Origin: Acidimicrobiales bacterium
GTDB lineage: Bacteria > Actinomycetota > Acidimicrobiia > Acidimicrobiales > Aldehydirespiratoraceae
Reading direction: 5' to 3'
DNA: 64,000 nucleotides
Assembly: GCA_033344915.1 (NCBI GenBank)
Contig: JAWPML010000001.1
Location: forward strand, 1,732,369 to 1,796,368
Part shown: piece by piece, positions 1-8,483 of the stretch
Layout of the letters: each line of letters begins with the position of its first letter
Numbering within the stretch: position 1 is the first letter of the stretch
Translations under genes and position numbers: made by a program
The notes under the pieces: model-generated
Told to the model about the DNA's origin: nothing
Database searches by the model: none
What the model saw: the letters and a program-made list of their open reading frames with translations, nothing else

Positions 1-300
1 CTTGGAGCGACGCCGCCGCCGCAACCACGACCTCGCCCAGTTCAGCCCGGTCCGGTACACCCAACCGGAAGGGTTCGAGCCATCACGGATCATGTCCCAC
101 CGCTCGTAGGCCCTCGCCATTGCCTCATCGGCAGCCTCGAACCCCAACGCCGCGTCGTCCAACATCAACGCGAGACCCCGGCCGATCGCGTCACGATTGG
201 CCTCGTAGAACGGTTCGAACCCGGAACCGACCGAAACCGACACATCCTCAGCCGAGTCCGGAACGATCGTTCCCGATTCGCTCCCTCCCGGCTGACGCAT
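1..300 (-). CDS. ECF-type RNA polymerase sigma factor, N-terminal part (cut by the window edge)
   Basis: One hundred codons are visible, from an ATG at 300 to the left edge. After about 27 variable residues, the segment from FEPFYEANRD through the helix of conserved region 2 to NPSGWVYRTGLNWARSWLRRRRR matches region 2 of group 4 (extracytoplasmic function) sigma factors, where NPxGWVYRxALNxARxxLRRR is the usual signature. A purine-rich ribosome-binding stretch (GGGAGTGAGG) precedes the ATG. Region 4 lies outside the window, so the subgroup and its anti-sigma partner cannot be named. The gene would direct core RNA polymerase to a specific promoter set. Confidence 0.75.
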   Translation of the reverse strand, partial: MRQPGGSESGTIVPDSAEDVSVSVGSGFEPFYEANRDAIGRGLALMLDDAALGFEAADEAMARAYERWDMIRDGSNPSGWVYRTGLNWARSWLRRRRRSK

Positions 301-500
301 CCAGATTCCTCACTCCCGCTTCCCCCGACATACGCCCAACGACCACCAAAGGTTCCGAAACTTCTCAGAGACGGCGCACCGAGCAACCGCCGATCAGGAG
401 ACCTCCGTTCCGTCTTTCAGGCTCTGCTGCTGACCAGCGGTTCTTCACGCGACCGTTGTCGCGTCGGGATCGGACCCGACTCGCTCCTGCATGCGCCAAG

Positions 501-1214
501 TCAGCCGCCGTGAGCGATGTCGATCAGCAACTGCGCGGTCTCGTCGGGCCTCGAGACGAACGGTGAGTGGTCCGTGTCGAGTACGACCGTCCGAGTCGCG
601 TTCGACGCCATGGAACGCTGAGCCTCGATCGGGATCGCCTGGTCCTGCTCGCAGAGGACGTACGTCGAGGAAACCGATCGCCACGGCGCCCCGAGGCACG
701 TTGCGCTGGTGCTCGACCCGTGCATCGGGCGCAGCCTCTCGATCGCCCGGTCCGCCAACCCCGCGGGGCACCGTTCGTAGAACGCCGCCACACCGTGAGC
801 GGGATCGATGCTCGATGTGCCGTCCTCGTGGGTCCGGATGGCGTCCAACACCTTGGCGTGGGGAAGGTCCTCCACCCGACTCAACGAGTCGAAGATCGTC
901 TCACCCCGATCGGGCATGAACGCACACAGGTAGACCAGATGGGCGAGATCAGACCGGCCCTCTCCGGCGCCGGAGATGACCAGCCCGCCGTAGCTGTGGC
1001 CGACGAGCACCTTCGGTCCGGCAACGCCGTCGAGGACGCTGCGGGTCACCGCGACGTCGTGCTCATGGCCGGTGAACGGAAGATCGACCTCGACGTGTGC
1101 CACGCCGCCGGCATCGAGAAGTGGCGTGACGTGTTCCCAACACCAGGAACCGTGCCATGCGCCGTGCACGAGCACGACCGTCACGTCGCCTGACTCGCGA
1201 TTCAGGTCGTCCAT
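501..1214 (-). CDS. alpha/beta-fold hydrolase
   Basis: A 237-residue cytosolic alpha/beta hydrolase of the short esterase-like group. The oxyanion region LVHGAWHGSWCW is at residues 15-26, the nucleophile elbow GHSYGG puts the catalytic serine at Ser74, the probable acid is Asp191 (CEQDQAIP) and the catalytic histidine is His216 (DTDHSPF). This layout is typical of plant hydroxynitrile lyase/methylesterase-like and bacterial salicylate-esterase-like enzymes, so the substrate cannot be predicted. It is divergent from the P450 remnant, with about 75 bases between their starts. No signal peptide is seen. Confidence 0.75.
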   Translation of the reverse strand: MDDLNRESGDVTVVLVHGAWHGSWCWEHVTPLLDAGGVAHVEVDLPFTGHEHDVAVTRSVLDGVAGPKVLVGHSYGGLVISGAGEGRSDLAHLVYLCAFMPDRGETIFDSLSRVEDLPHAKVLDAIRTHEDGTSSIDPAHGVAAFYERCPAGLADRAIERLRPMHGSSTSATCLGAPWRSVSSTYVLCEQDQAIPIEAQRSMASNATRTVVLDTDHSPFVSRPDETAQLLIDIAHGG

Positions 1215-1288
1215 CCGGTGATCCTAGACCGGCCGTCTCGGCCGATCTCTGCCATCATCGCCTCGGCCAATGACTGTTGGGAGCCTGT

Positions 1289-2357
1289 GTGAGCGAAGCT
1301 GTCGATTCCGCCGTCGCCTACAACCCCTACGACGTGGAGATCAACGCCGATCCGTATCCGGTGTTCCGCCGGCTGCGGACGGAGGCGCCGCTCTACTACG
1401 ACGAGGAGTACGACTTCTTCGCCGTCAGCCGCTTCGAGGACGTCGAACGCGGCCTTCGGGACAACGTCAACCTGATCTCGGGCCGCGGCGCGATCCTCGA
1501 GTTGATCAAGGCCGACATCGACCTGCCTGCGGGCACGGTCATCTTCGAGGACCCCCCTGCGCACACGATCCACCGCAAGCTGATGTCGCGGATGTTCACT
1601 CCCAAGAAGGTGGCGGCACTCGAGCCGCAGATCCGCGAGTACTGCGCTCGCGCGCTCGACCCGCTCGTGGGCGGTGACCGGTTCGACTTCGTCAAGGACC
1701 TCGGCGATCAGATGCCCATGCGCTTCGCCGAGTACCTCGACTGGCGCGTCGAGCATCCCTCCGACGACATCATGACCAAAATGCTCACCGTCGAGTTCGA
1801 GGACGAGACCGGCACTGTTCGTCGTCTCCACCGTGACGAGCTGTTGACCTACATCACCGTCATCGCGGCGCCGGCAGTGAGACCACCACCCGGCTGATCA
1901 GCTGGATCGGCAAGGTCCTCGCCGATCATCCCGACCAGCGGGCCCAGATCGCCGGGGACCGCTCGCTCATCCCGACCACCGTCGAGGAGATCCTGCGCTT
2001 CGAGCCTCCCGCACCACATGCGGGCCGCTATGTCGCCCACGACATCGAGTTCCAGGGCCGAACCGTGCCGGCCGGCAGCGCCATGCTGTTGTGCTGCCCG
2101 GCGCCGCCAACCGCGACGAGCGGCGATGGGTCGACAGCGAACGCTTCGACATCCACCGCGAGTCGATCCCCCACATCGCGTTCGGCTACGGACCCCACTT
2201 CTGCCTCGGCGCGTCACTGGCCCGGATCGAAGGCCAGATAGCCCTCGACGAGGTCTTGCAGCGGTGGCCCGAATGGGACATCGACCTCGACAATGCCCAC
2301 CTCTCTCCGACCTCCACCGTGCGAGGGTGGGAGAGCCTCCCGGCCGTCGTGCGCTGA
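1289..2357 (+). pseudogene. cytochrome P450, disrupted
   Basis: Three reading frames together spell one P450. Frame 1 begins at a GTG at 1289 with GGGAG five bases upstream and gives the N-terminus (NPYDVEINADPYPVFRRLR, FEDPPAHTIHRKLMSRMFTP). A one-base deletion near 1868-1870 shifts into the I-helix (AGSETTTR). A second one-base deletion near 2085-2095 shifts into the heme-binding loop (FGYGPHFCLGASLAR, with the Cys ligand). About 40 residues between DLGDQMPMR and FAEYLDWR that the family normally carries are also missing. A functional enzyme would be near 400 residues and would hydroxylate a hydrophobic substrate with ferredoxin. Either the gene is dead or the two indels are assembly errors, but the deletion would still harm folding. 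Confidence 0.8.
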
Positions 2358-2461
2358 CGCGCCCGCGGTCAGATTGAGATCGCGGCTCGGGGTTCGGCGA
2401 CGACGCGCTAGGGTCCGCCACGTGACGCGGCGGACCCTCGCTGCTCGTGAGGTTCGACGTC

Positions 2462-2863
2462 TCAACCGAACTCCGCACGCAAGGCGCCCAGGCCGGCCGA
2501 GTACACACCCTTCAGCAACTCGGCGACGTCCTCGATCGGGGCGCCGACCGGTTCGAAGCTGGCGGTCCACTCAACGACCGAACCGCTGCCCTCGGCATCG
2601 ACCTGAATGGTCGACCGGTAGTCGCTGAGCGGCAGCGGGCTCTCGGTGATCGTGTACGTGAAGGCCCGGGAGGCTTCGTCGACCTGCTCGATGCGCTCAT
2701 GGATCTCCGCGCCGTCCGCGAGGGTGCACTTGCGCATGTCGCCGTCGACGGGGCTCTCCGCAATGGCCGGGTGCCAGCTACTGATGCTGGCTGGGTCGCC
2801 GATCATCGACCAGACCGTGTCAGGGCTGGCGGGGACGTGGCTGGAGACAGTGACGGTATGCAT
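2462..2863 (-). CDS. SRPBCC (START/Bet v1-like) family protein
   Basis: A 133-residue single-domain protein beginning MHTVTVSSHVPASPDTVWSMIGDP, the standard opening of SRPBCC/polyketide-cyclase-like proteins, and continuing with the alternating beta strands of that fold (FTYTITESPLPLSDYRSTIQV, GSVVEWTASFEP). The start at 2863 is preferred over the upstream in-frame ATG at 2911 because GAGGAA sits six bases before it and the fold begins there. The ligand is unknown; such proteins bind hydrophobic molecules in a central cavity. Confidence 0.75.
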   Translation of the reverse strand: MHTVTVSSHVPASPDTVWSMIGDPASISSWHPAIAESPVDGDMRKCTLADGAEIHERIEQVDEASRAFTYTITESPLPLSDYRSTIQVDAEGSGSVVEWTASFEPVGAPIEDVAELLKGVYSAGLGALRAEFG

Positions 2864-2962
2864 GTCGGATTCCTCGTTGGTCAGGCTGCACTCGTGTGCG
2901 GCGGCTACCAACGTATGAATTCCCTCGTCCCCGCCACATCAGGGAAATCCCCCATTCCGGGA

Positions 2963-4501
2963 TCATGCACAAAGCCCGTGCCGAACCGCGAAGGTCGCGG
3001 CGGCCCTGGATCGATCGCCGAGCTTGTCGTAGATCCGGCCCACGTGGCTTTCGACGGTCTTGACCGAGATGAACAGCTCGGCCGCGATCTCCTTGTTGGA
3101 GCACCCTCGCGCCAGGCAGCAGAGCACCTCCGCTTCACGGGCGGAGAGGTCGTGGGGCAGCTCCGCCCGAGCGACGCGACCGGTCGCCGCTTCGATCACG
3201 GCGCTCACGGCCCGTCCGTCGAGACGGCCCTCCTGCGCGTCGCGCTGGAGTTCGGCGATCGCGGTTGCCTCGTCCAGAGCCCGTCGCCATGGGCGCACCT
3301 CGCGCATCGCGTGATACGCGTCGCTGGCCGCGAGCAGCTGGCCACGAATGTCAGGAGCATCCAGACCGCGATGGTAGCCAGTGCCACCCGATCGTTCGTG
3401 GGCCGAGCTCGCGAGCGCCGCGTACGGGGCGAGCGCGGGCGAGCGGCGCAGAATCGAGTCCGTGAGGTAGGTGTGGGTCTCCACCCGCGATCGCTCTGCC
3501 CGGGTCAGCGGACCGGGCTTGTCCCAGATGGCGCTCGAGATTCCGACCTTGCCGACGTCGTGGAGGTAGCCCGCGACGCGAAGGCGTTGCTGGTCATCGG
3601 CCGTGAGCCCGGCGACTGCGGCGGCACTGGCGGCGAGGTTCGCGACGCCCTCGCTGTGGCCGAGGGTGTACGTCGATCGATGATCGACGTTGTGCGCACA
3701 GGCCCGGGCGACGTCGACAACGAGCCCGGCGTCGATGGTCAGGCCGCCCGGGGCCTCGTCGACGAAGATGTCGACGAGGGTGGTGCAGTCCATGCCGGCG
3801 ACCAATTCTTCGGGGTCGGACATCACGACATCGCACAGCTCGGGATCGAATTGACGTCCGCACCGGGCGAGCACCTGGCCGAATGCGGAATCGAGGCCTG
3901 CGACCCGGCGGTGGAACTCGAACGCGGTCGTGAGGTGCAGCACCCTGGCTGCGAGGGTGAGGTCCTCCCCGCCGATGCCGAGCGGGAGTCCCTGGTCGTC
4001 GTATCTCTCGTACACCTGAGCAAGCGCGGCGATGACGCCGTCGGACATGCCGACGTCCTGCGCGAGCCGGGCGGCAAGGTCGCAATGACTCTTGCCGACG
4101 GCCCCCATCATTTCCGGCTGGGCGAGCATGTCGCCGATGGCTGACAGCGACGCCCGGCGGGCTTCGTCGGGTTGATCGAGCGCCATGTCGGCATCGAGAT
4201 GGGCCAGAATGTCGTCCCGGTCGCCGAGATCGGCGAGCGACAGCGCCCGCTGATACCCGTGAACGTCGCCGAGACTCACGTCGACCGTTTCGTGGACGGC
4301 GACGGAACAGCCGATGAACCGCAGCAGGCTGGCGTAGAAGAGGTCGGCGCACTCGTGATCGGGCAACCCCAGGCGGCGACCGATCCGGCCCGCCAGCACG
4401 GCCGCCCGGATACCCGTCTCCTCCGGTGCACCCACACCCACGTCGGCTACCACCGACAGCGCGCCGAGTACCTCGGACATGTGAATCCGCTCGATCGCCA
4501 T
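2963..4501 (-). CDS. HD-GYP-like domain protein with C-terminal LuxR-type DNA-binding domain
   Basis: About 512 residues. The middle holds an HD-domain phosphohydrolase of the HD-GYP class: LHDVGKVG near residue 317, then a downstream His (ETH), [14 protein letters not shown] in place of the canonical HHERxDGxGYPxGL, and ASDAYHAM. The last 70 residues are a LuxR/GerE helix-turn-helix ([36 protein letters not shown]). This points to a transcription factor that senses or degrades a cyclic nucleotide such as c-di-GMP, but the altered GYP motif leaves catalysis uncertain. The open frame continues far upstream over the divergent sulfotransferase gene. I chose the start [11 protein letters not shown] at 4501; 4480 and 4513 are alternatives and none has a strong ribosome-binding site. 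Confidence 0.75.
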   Translation of the reverse strand: MAIERIHMSEVLGALSVVADVGVGAPEETGIRAAVLAGRIGRRLGLPDHECADLFYASLLRFIGCSVAVHETVDVSLGDVHGYQRALSLADLGDRDDILAHLDADMALDQPDEARRASLSAIGDMLAQPEMMGAVGKSHCDLAARLAQDVGMSDGVIAALAQVYERYDDQGLPLGIGGEDLTLAARVLHLTTAFEFHRRVAGLDSAFGQVLARCGRQFDPELCDVVMSDPEELVAGMDCTTLVDIFVDEAPGGLTIDAGLVVDVARACAHNVDHRSTYTLGHSEGVANLAASAAAVAGLTADDQQRLRVAGYLHDVGKVGISSAIWDKPGPLTRAERSRVETHTYLTDSILRRSPALAPYAALASSAHERSGGTGYHRGLDAPDIRGQLLAASDAYHAMREVRPWRRALDEATAIAELQRDAQEGRLDGRAVSAVIEAATGRVARAELPHDLSAREAEVLCCLARGCSNKEIAAELFISVKTVESHVGRIYDKLGDRSRAAATFAVRHGLCA

Positions 4502-4705
4502 CGCCAGAACCATATGGACAACGACGGCGCCCGAGTCGCTGCAGTCCTCGAGCCGCGGACAGCAGCCGAGCCCGTCGTGATGATGCCTGGTCGCAAGGGT
4601 TGACCACCGGCCAATTGTCGCCAGCCGGGCGGCATCCTCACCTGCTCGCCAAGTCCCGGTTCTGGGTCGGGTACGGTTCGCCTGCTGTGCGCACCGGAGG
4701 CACCC

Positions 4706-5878
4706 ATGGACTCGATCACCGCTGAATCGCTTCTCTTCGCCGCCGAGCAACGGACTGGCCTCGACGACTGGGGTGACGACTGGTTCCGGCAACCGCTCGC
4801 CGCGTGGGTCGAGGACCTCAATGGTGACGTCATCAACGAGGCGGGCCGTGACTTCTTCACGGAGCTGGCGGTCCGTGATCTCATGCGACGGCTCCGGGTG
4901 ACCGACACCCTGGCCCGGCACCCCGAGATCGACCAGGTCACGATGCCGCCCATCGTGTACGTCGCCGGTGCCGTTCGCAGCGGCACAACCTTGTTCCACA
5001 ACGCTCTCGCCCTTCACCGGCAGGCGAAGCCGTTGTTGCGCTGGGAGCTCATGGAGCCGGTTCCCCCGCCCGAGGCCGCCACCGCAGCCACCGATCCGCG
5101 GATCGCGAAGGTGCAGGCGTCGATCGACAAGCGTCGGGGCACGCCGCTCGAGGCGATGCACTGGGTCAACGCCGACGATCCCGAGGAGTGCCAGTGGGGC
5201 TTCATCGACTTCGTGTCGCTGTTGGCCGGGGCAGCCGGCGGATGCATGCGCTCCTGGCGGCACTTCGGCGACGAGGCATCGCACCTGCCGGTCTACGAGA
5301 ACTACCGGCGCCTTGTGAAGCTGCTGCTGTGGAAGAACCCGCCTCCACCCGGCGGATTCCTCGTGCTCAAGGCCCCACAAGTCACCGCACACATCGACGA
5401 GTTCGCTCAGGTGTTCCCAGAAGCGAGATTCGTGGCGCCCGCCCGCGACCCATATCGGGTGGTCTCCTCGGCGCGGGCCATGGTGGGCGGCATCCTCGAC
5501 GCCTTCCTCGCCGACGGCCAGAATCCGCCGAACCCCTTTGATCTCGACGATCTCCGCCCCACCCTCGAGGCGATGCTCGCATTCGACAAGACGGCAGACC
5601 TCCGCGTCGTCCCCTACCCCGAACTCGTCGCCGACCCTGGCAGCGCCGCAGTCGCCATCTTCGATGAGCTCGGCTTCCCCACCGATCCCGAACTCGGCAC
5701 CCGCGTGAACGACTTCATCCTCGCTCAGCGACAAGGTGCCCGGGTCCGTCCACCTGACGACCTTCCCGAACCCAACATGTCCCACGAAGAGCTACACCTC
5801 GACCCCATGGTGATCGAGTTCTGCGAGCGCTTCGGCATTACGCCCGAGCACGACCGGCTCACCGGCGCCCACCCCTGA
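4706..5878 (+). CDS. sulfotransferase family protein (PAPS-dependent type)
   Basis: A 390-residue protein of the bacterial Sulfotransfer_3-like family, which moves a sulfonate group from PAPS to a hydroxyl or amine. The 5'-phosphosulfate loop GAVRSGTT is at residues 88-95, and the 3'-phosphate segment [13 protein letters not shown] follows FPEARFV in the middle of the protein. The start is an ATG with GGAGG six bases upstream. No signal peptide or membrane helix is seen, so it acts in the cytosol. The acceptor is unknown. It is divergent from the HD-GYP regulator and may be under its control, which is a guess. Confidence 0.8.
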   Translation: MDSITAESLLFAAEQRTGLDDWGDDWFRQPLAAWVEDLNGDVINEAGRDFFTELAVRDLMRRLRVTDTLARHPEIDQVTMPPIVYVAGAVRSGTTLFHNALALHRQAKPLLRWELMEPVPPPEAATAATDPRIAKVQASIDKRRGTPLEAMHWVNADDPEECQWGFIDFVSLLAGAAGGCMRSWRHFGDEASHLPVYENYRRLVKLLLWKNPPPPGGFLVLKAPQVTAHIDEFAQVFPEARFVAPARDPYRVVSSARAMVGGILDAFLADGQNPPNPFDLDDLRPTLEAMLAFDKTADLRVVPYPELVADPGSAAVAIFDELGFPTDPELGTRVNDFILAQRQGARVRPPDDLPEPNMSHEELHLDPMVIEFCERFGITPEHDRLTGAHP

Positions 5879-6114
5879 GGCGAAGGCGCGGCCGCGTGGC
5901 GAGAGGACGAGATAAGTCAGACGGTCGAACAGCCTCGGCCGCGTCGCCAAAACGTTGGCAGCCATCGCCGGACCGAGGACACTGGCCGAAACGGCGTCTC
6001 GCCGTGGATCGAGTGGCGTCCTTCAAACCCCGCCGCTCACCAGGGCTTCCTCATCGAACTGTTGTCATTTCGACAACGACGAGTGGGCCTTATAGGACAG
6101 CTTTCAAACCCCGA

Positions 6115-6139
6115 TGGCGTTCCCCCGCTACGTGAGACA
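6115..6139 (+). repeat. IS3 element terminal inverted repeat, orfB-distal end
   Basis: Reads TGGCGTTCCCCCGCTACGTG and onward, pairing with the inverse of 7335-7359 with four mismatches. It is preceded by the CGA target duplication. Confidence 0.85.
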
Positions 6140-6154
6140 GGGGTGGTTGTCAGT

Positions 6155-7021
6155 TCATGCTGCTCGTGAGGCAGCGTAGGTCTCAGCGGGGGTGCGGTGC
6201 TCGAGCCCGGCCTGGTGCCGGGCTCGGTTGTAGAAGGTCTCGATGTAGTCGAACAGGATCGTGCGCAGTTCGGAGCGGGTGATCTGGCGCCAGTCGCCGT
6301 GAAGGTGTCGGATCTCGCGCTTGAGTGCGGCCCAGACCGACTCCATCGCTGCGTTGTCGAAGCAATCGCCGGTCGAGGAGTACGAGGCGCGCAGGCCCCA
6401 GTCGGCGAGACGGTTGGAGAACTCCACCGCGGTGTATTGGGCGCCTCGGTCGGCGTGGTGGATCAGCTCGGCGTCGGGGTCTCTGCGGGCGAGCGCCATG
6501 ACGAGTGCGTTGACGACGAGGTCGGTGGTTTGGCGTTCGCCCATCGACCAGCCGGCGATCCCTCGATCGTGCAGATCGACGATCCCCGCGAGGAACAGCT
6601 TGCCATCGAGGCAGCCGAACTCGGTGATGTCGGCGACCCAGCGCAGGTCTGACGCCTCGGCGGTGAAGTCCCGCTCGAGGAGATCTCCGGCCGGTGCCGT
6701 GTTCGCGCCGCGCCGCCACTTCTTGCGGCTGTGCGCGCCGACGAGGCCGAGCTCGGCCATGATCCGCGCGACCCGCTTCTCGCCGACGCGAATGCCGGCT
6801 CGGCGGAGCTGACCCCAGACTCTCGGTGAGCCGTAGGTGCCGCGGGACTGCCGGTAGATGTCGACGATCTCGTTGGCCAGGTAGGCGTCGTCAACGAGCC
6901 GATCCGACACGGCGCCGCCGGTCCAGCGATAGTAGGTCGCCCTCGGCAGCTCGACGAGCTCGCAGAGCTTGTTCACGTGATGGTCCGCTCGATGGTCGTC
7001 AACGAACCAGCAGCGGGTCAC
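6155..7021 (-). CDS. IS3-family transposase OrfB (DDE integrase core)
   Basis: A 288-residue rve-type transposase. It opens with the HTH_21-like segment (LCELVELPRATYYRW, YGSPRVWGQLRRAG) and continues with the catalytic core: first Asp in WVADITEFG, second Asp in HHADRGAQYT, and Glu in NAAMESVWAALKRE. The start is a GTG that overlaps the TGA of orfA by four bases, so it may be made by re-initiation or as a frameshifted OrfAB fusion as in other IS3 members. The frame is intact. Confidence 0.9.
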   Translation of the reverse strand: MTRCWFVDDHRADHHVNKLCELVELPRATYYRWTGGAVSDRLVDDAYLANEIVDIYRQSRGTYGSPRVWGQLRRAGIRVGEKRVARIMAELGLVGAHSRKKWRRGANTAPAGDLLERDFTAEASDLRWVADITEFGCLDGKLFLAGIVDLHDRGIAGWSMGERQTTDLVVNALVMALARRDPDAELIHHADRGAQYTAVEFSNRLADWGLRASYSSTGDCFDNAAMESVWAALKREIRHLHGDWRQITRSELRTILFDYIETFYNRARHQAGLEHRTPAETYAASRAA

Positions 7022-7296
7022 CGGTTCGTCTCTCTCGCGAAATACTGCGCCGCCTTGCGAAGGATCTCCTTCTCCTCCTCGACCTCGACGACGCGTTTGC
7101 GGAGCCGGATCAGCTCCGCGCGTTCGTCCTCATCGAGGCCGCCCGCGTCACGAGCTTCGAACTCGTTGACCCAGGCGGCCAACGACCCATCGGCGATGCC
7201 GAGCGATCGCGCGATCTCGACTCGTGGCCGATCCGAGCGGCGATACAGCTGCACCGCCTCGCGACGGAACTCCTCAGGATATCGATGTGTGCCCAT
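7018..7296 (-). CDS. IS3-family transposase OrfA (HTH and leucine zipper)
   Basis: A 92-residue DNA-binding protein. An N-terminal helix-turn-helix (YPEEFRREAVQLYRRS, IARSLGIADGSLAAWV) is followed by a charged coiled coil (LIRLRKRVVEVEEEKEILRKAAQYFA), the standard OrfA layout. It recognises the element's ends and partners with OrfB through the 4-base overlap. Confidence 0.9.
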   Translation of the reverse strand: MGTHRYPEEFRREAVQLYRRSDRPRVEIARSLGIADGSLAAWVNEFEARDAGGLDEDERAELIRLRKRVVEVEEEKEILRKAAQYFARETNR

Positions 7297-7334
7297 CGTG
7301 GACTCCTTCCCGGGAACAGTCTCCCAGGCTCAGA

Positions 7335-7359
7335 TGCCTCACGAAACGGGGGAACTCCA
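7335..7359 (-). repeat. IS3 element terminal inverted repeat, orfA-proximal end
   Basis: Read inward on the minus strand: TGGAGTTCCCCCGTTTCGTG and onward, about 40 bases upstream of orfA. The second CGA copy follows immediately at 7360-7362. Confidence 0.85.
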
Positions 7360-7445
7360 CGAACGGCTCGGCTAGGCCACCAGAGGGTTCAGCGATTCAT
7401 CTCGGCGATGAAGTTTCCGAAGGTCGTGAGTCGTTCGGGACGCGC

Positions 7446-8483
7446 CTACATGACCACAGCGACGCTGTGTCGAGCCCGAGTCACTGCCACATAGAGGGAA
7501 GATCGAGCGGCGGGCTTGAGCTTGGTCAGGTCACCCGTCTCAACGAACTCCTTCATCGGATTCGTCGGGAAGATCAGAACGCGATCGAACGTGCTGCCCT
7601 TTGAGACTCCGATGTTGATCGCTGGCAGGCCGAGAGTGTCTCGGTCACGACGGGGCCGGAGCACGACTGGTCGGTGCTCCTCGAAGTACGAATGGACCTC
7701 AGACTCCGGAACGGTGACCACCCCATCATGGCCGGTGTCGTCGATGCCGACGGAGGTCGTCTGTGGCATGTCGGGGTAGAGCGAGTCTGCGTAGTCGCAG
7801 ATTGACTGATGGCAACGAAAGCTCTCGGTTCGGTCAAGCCTGTGACAGACGTCGTCTCTCTCGTCGAGCCACGTGACCATGCCCATGCCGCGATACTTCT
7901 TGTTCTTGTTCGCCGGGTAGGTGGCGTAGGTGTGCTGGCGAGGGTCCCCTACGAGAAGCACGTTCGTGTCCGCCCCGAGCAGCATGTCCAGCACCTCCAG
8001 GTCCCAACCGGCTAGGTCCTGCAATTCGTCCACAAAAACCGCGCTGTAGATCCCCGACAGGCGCCTAGCGACGGCGCCCTGGGTAGCTACATCCGCCGTG
8101 ACAACGAAGTCTGCAAGGTACTTCCGGTAGAGGTTGCCCTCCCCGTCGACGAAGTACTGCTCACCTGTGTCCTTCTTCGTAAACGGCAGGTGGTCGCCGT
8201 CGAAGTTGAGTCCGCTGAGAGCGTTGACTCGCCCGGTGACAGCCGACTGATACGGCTTCGCGCCGTGCGCAATCAGGAACGAGAACCATCCCATGAGATC
8301 GATGTTCGGGGGAACCGTCCCGCAGACCTCTTCAATCCTTCGCCTGATCTGATTGAGGTTCTCGTTGGTGTAGGTCGTGATCAGCACTCGCCCATCGAGT
8401 TCGAGCGCGGTATCGATGATCTGCTGCGTCTTTCGTGAGCCAGCGGCAGCGAGAATCCCGACGTTGGGTCCGTCAGCAAACAT
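7446..8483 (-). CDS. UvrD/Rep-like helicase, GajB-like component of a Gabija-type defence system
   Basis: About 345 residues with a compact superfamily 1 helicase motif set: P-loop AAAGSRKTQ (residues 12-20), motif II VDELQD (151-156), motif III LVGDPRQ, motif IV SFRCHQSI, motif V SKGSTFDRVLIFP and motif VI YVAVTRARHSV at the very end. The P-loop has Arg where the Walker A glycine before Lys is usual. It is shorter than the roughly 490-residue GajB of Bacillus. The start at 8483 gives an 11-base overlap with the gajA-like gene; an in-frame ATG at 8525 is the alternative. Pairing with an OLD nuclease is the defining Gabija arrangement, in which GajB senses nucleic-acid ends and activates GajA. 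The assignment rests on context plus motifs. Confidence 0.65.
   Translation of the reverse strand: MFADGPNVGILAAAGSRKTQQIIDTALELDGRVLITTYTNENLNQIRRRIEEVCGTVPPNIDLMGWFSFLIAHGAKPYQSAVTGRVNALSGLNFDGDHLPFTKKDTGEQYFVDGEGNLYRKYLADFVVTADVATQGAVARRLSGIYSAVFVDELQDLAGWDLEVLDMLLGADTNVLLVGDPRQHTYATYPANKNKKYRGMGMVTWLDERDDVCHRLDRTESFRCHQSICDYADSLYPDMPQTTSVGIDDTGHDGVVTVPESEVHSYFEEHRPVVLRPRRDRDTLGLPAINIGVSKGSTFDRVLIFPTNPMKEFVETGDLTKLKPAARSSLYVAVTRARHSVAVVM

Larger units (their letters stand above)
6115..7359 (-). mobile_element. IS3-family insertion sequence, complete, 1245 bp
   Basis: Both ends can be read. The terminal 25 bases at 6115-6139 and, inverted, at 7335-7359 match at 21 of 25 positions and begin TGG(C/A)GTTCCCCCG. 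A 3-bp direct repeat, CGA, flanks them (6112-6114 and 7360-7362), the target duplication length expected for IS3. Inside are orfA and orfB in the usual order. Intact genes, well-conserved ends and a clean duplication suggest a fairly recent insertion. It lies between the sulfotransferase gene and the 3' end of the defence operon and interrupts no recognisable gene. Confidence 0.9.

Noticed and set aside
2-109. C-terminal fragment of a transposase on the plus strand
   Set aside because: The minus strand of the same stretch encodes a clear ECF sigma region 2.
2447-4144. Long plus-strand reading frame opposite the SRPBCC and HD-GYP genes
   Set aside because: It has no domain resemblance and mirrors two genes with clear families; a high-GC shadow frame.
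6021-6139. Possible CRISPR repeats: TTCAAACCCCG occurs twice, 81 bases apart, the second followed by a GTGAGAC end
   Set aside because: The part after the second copy is the terminal inverted repeat of the IS3 element. The remaining 11 bases are too short and no array or cas genes are present.
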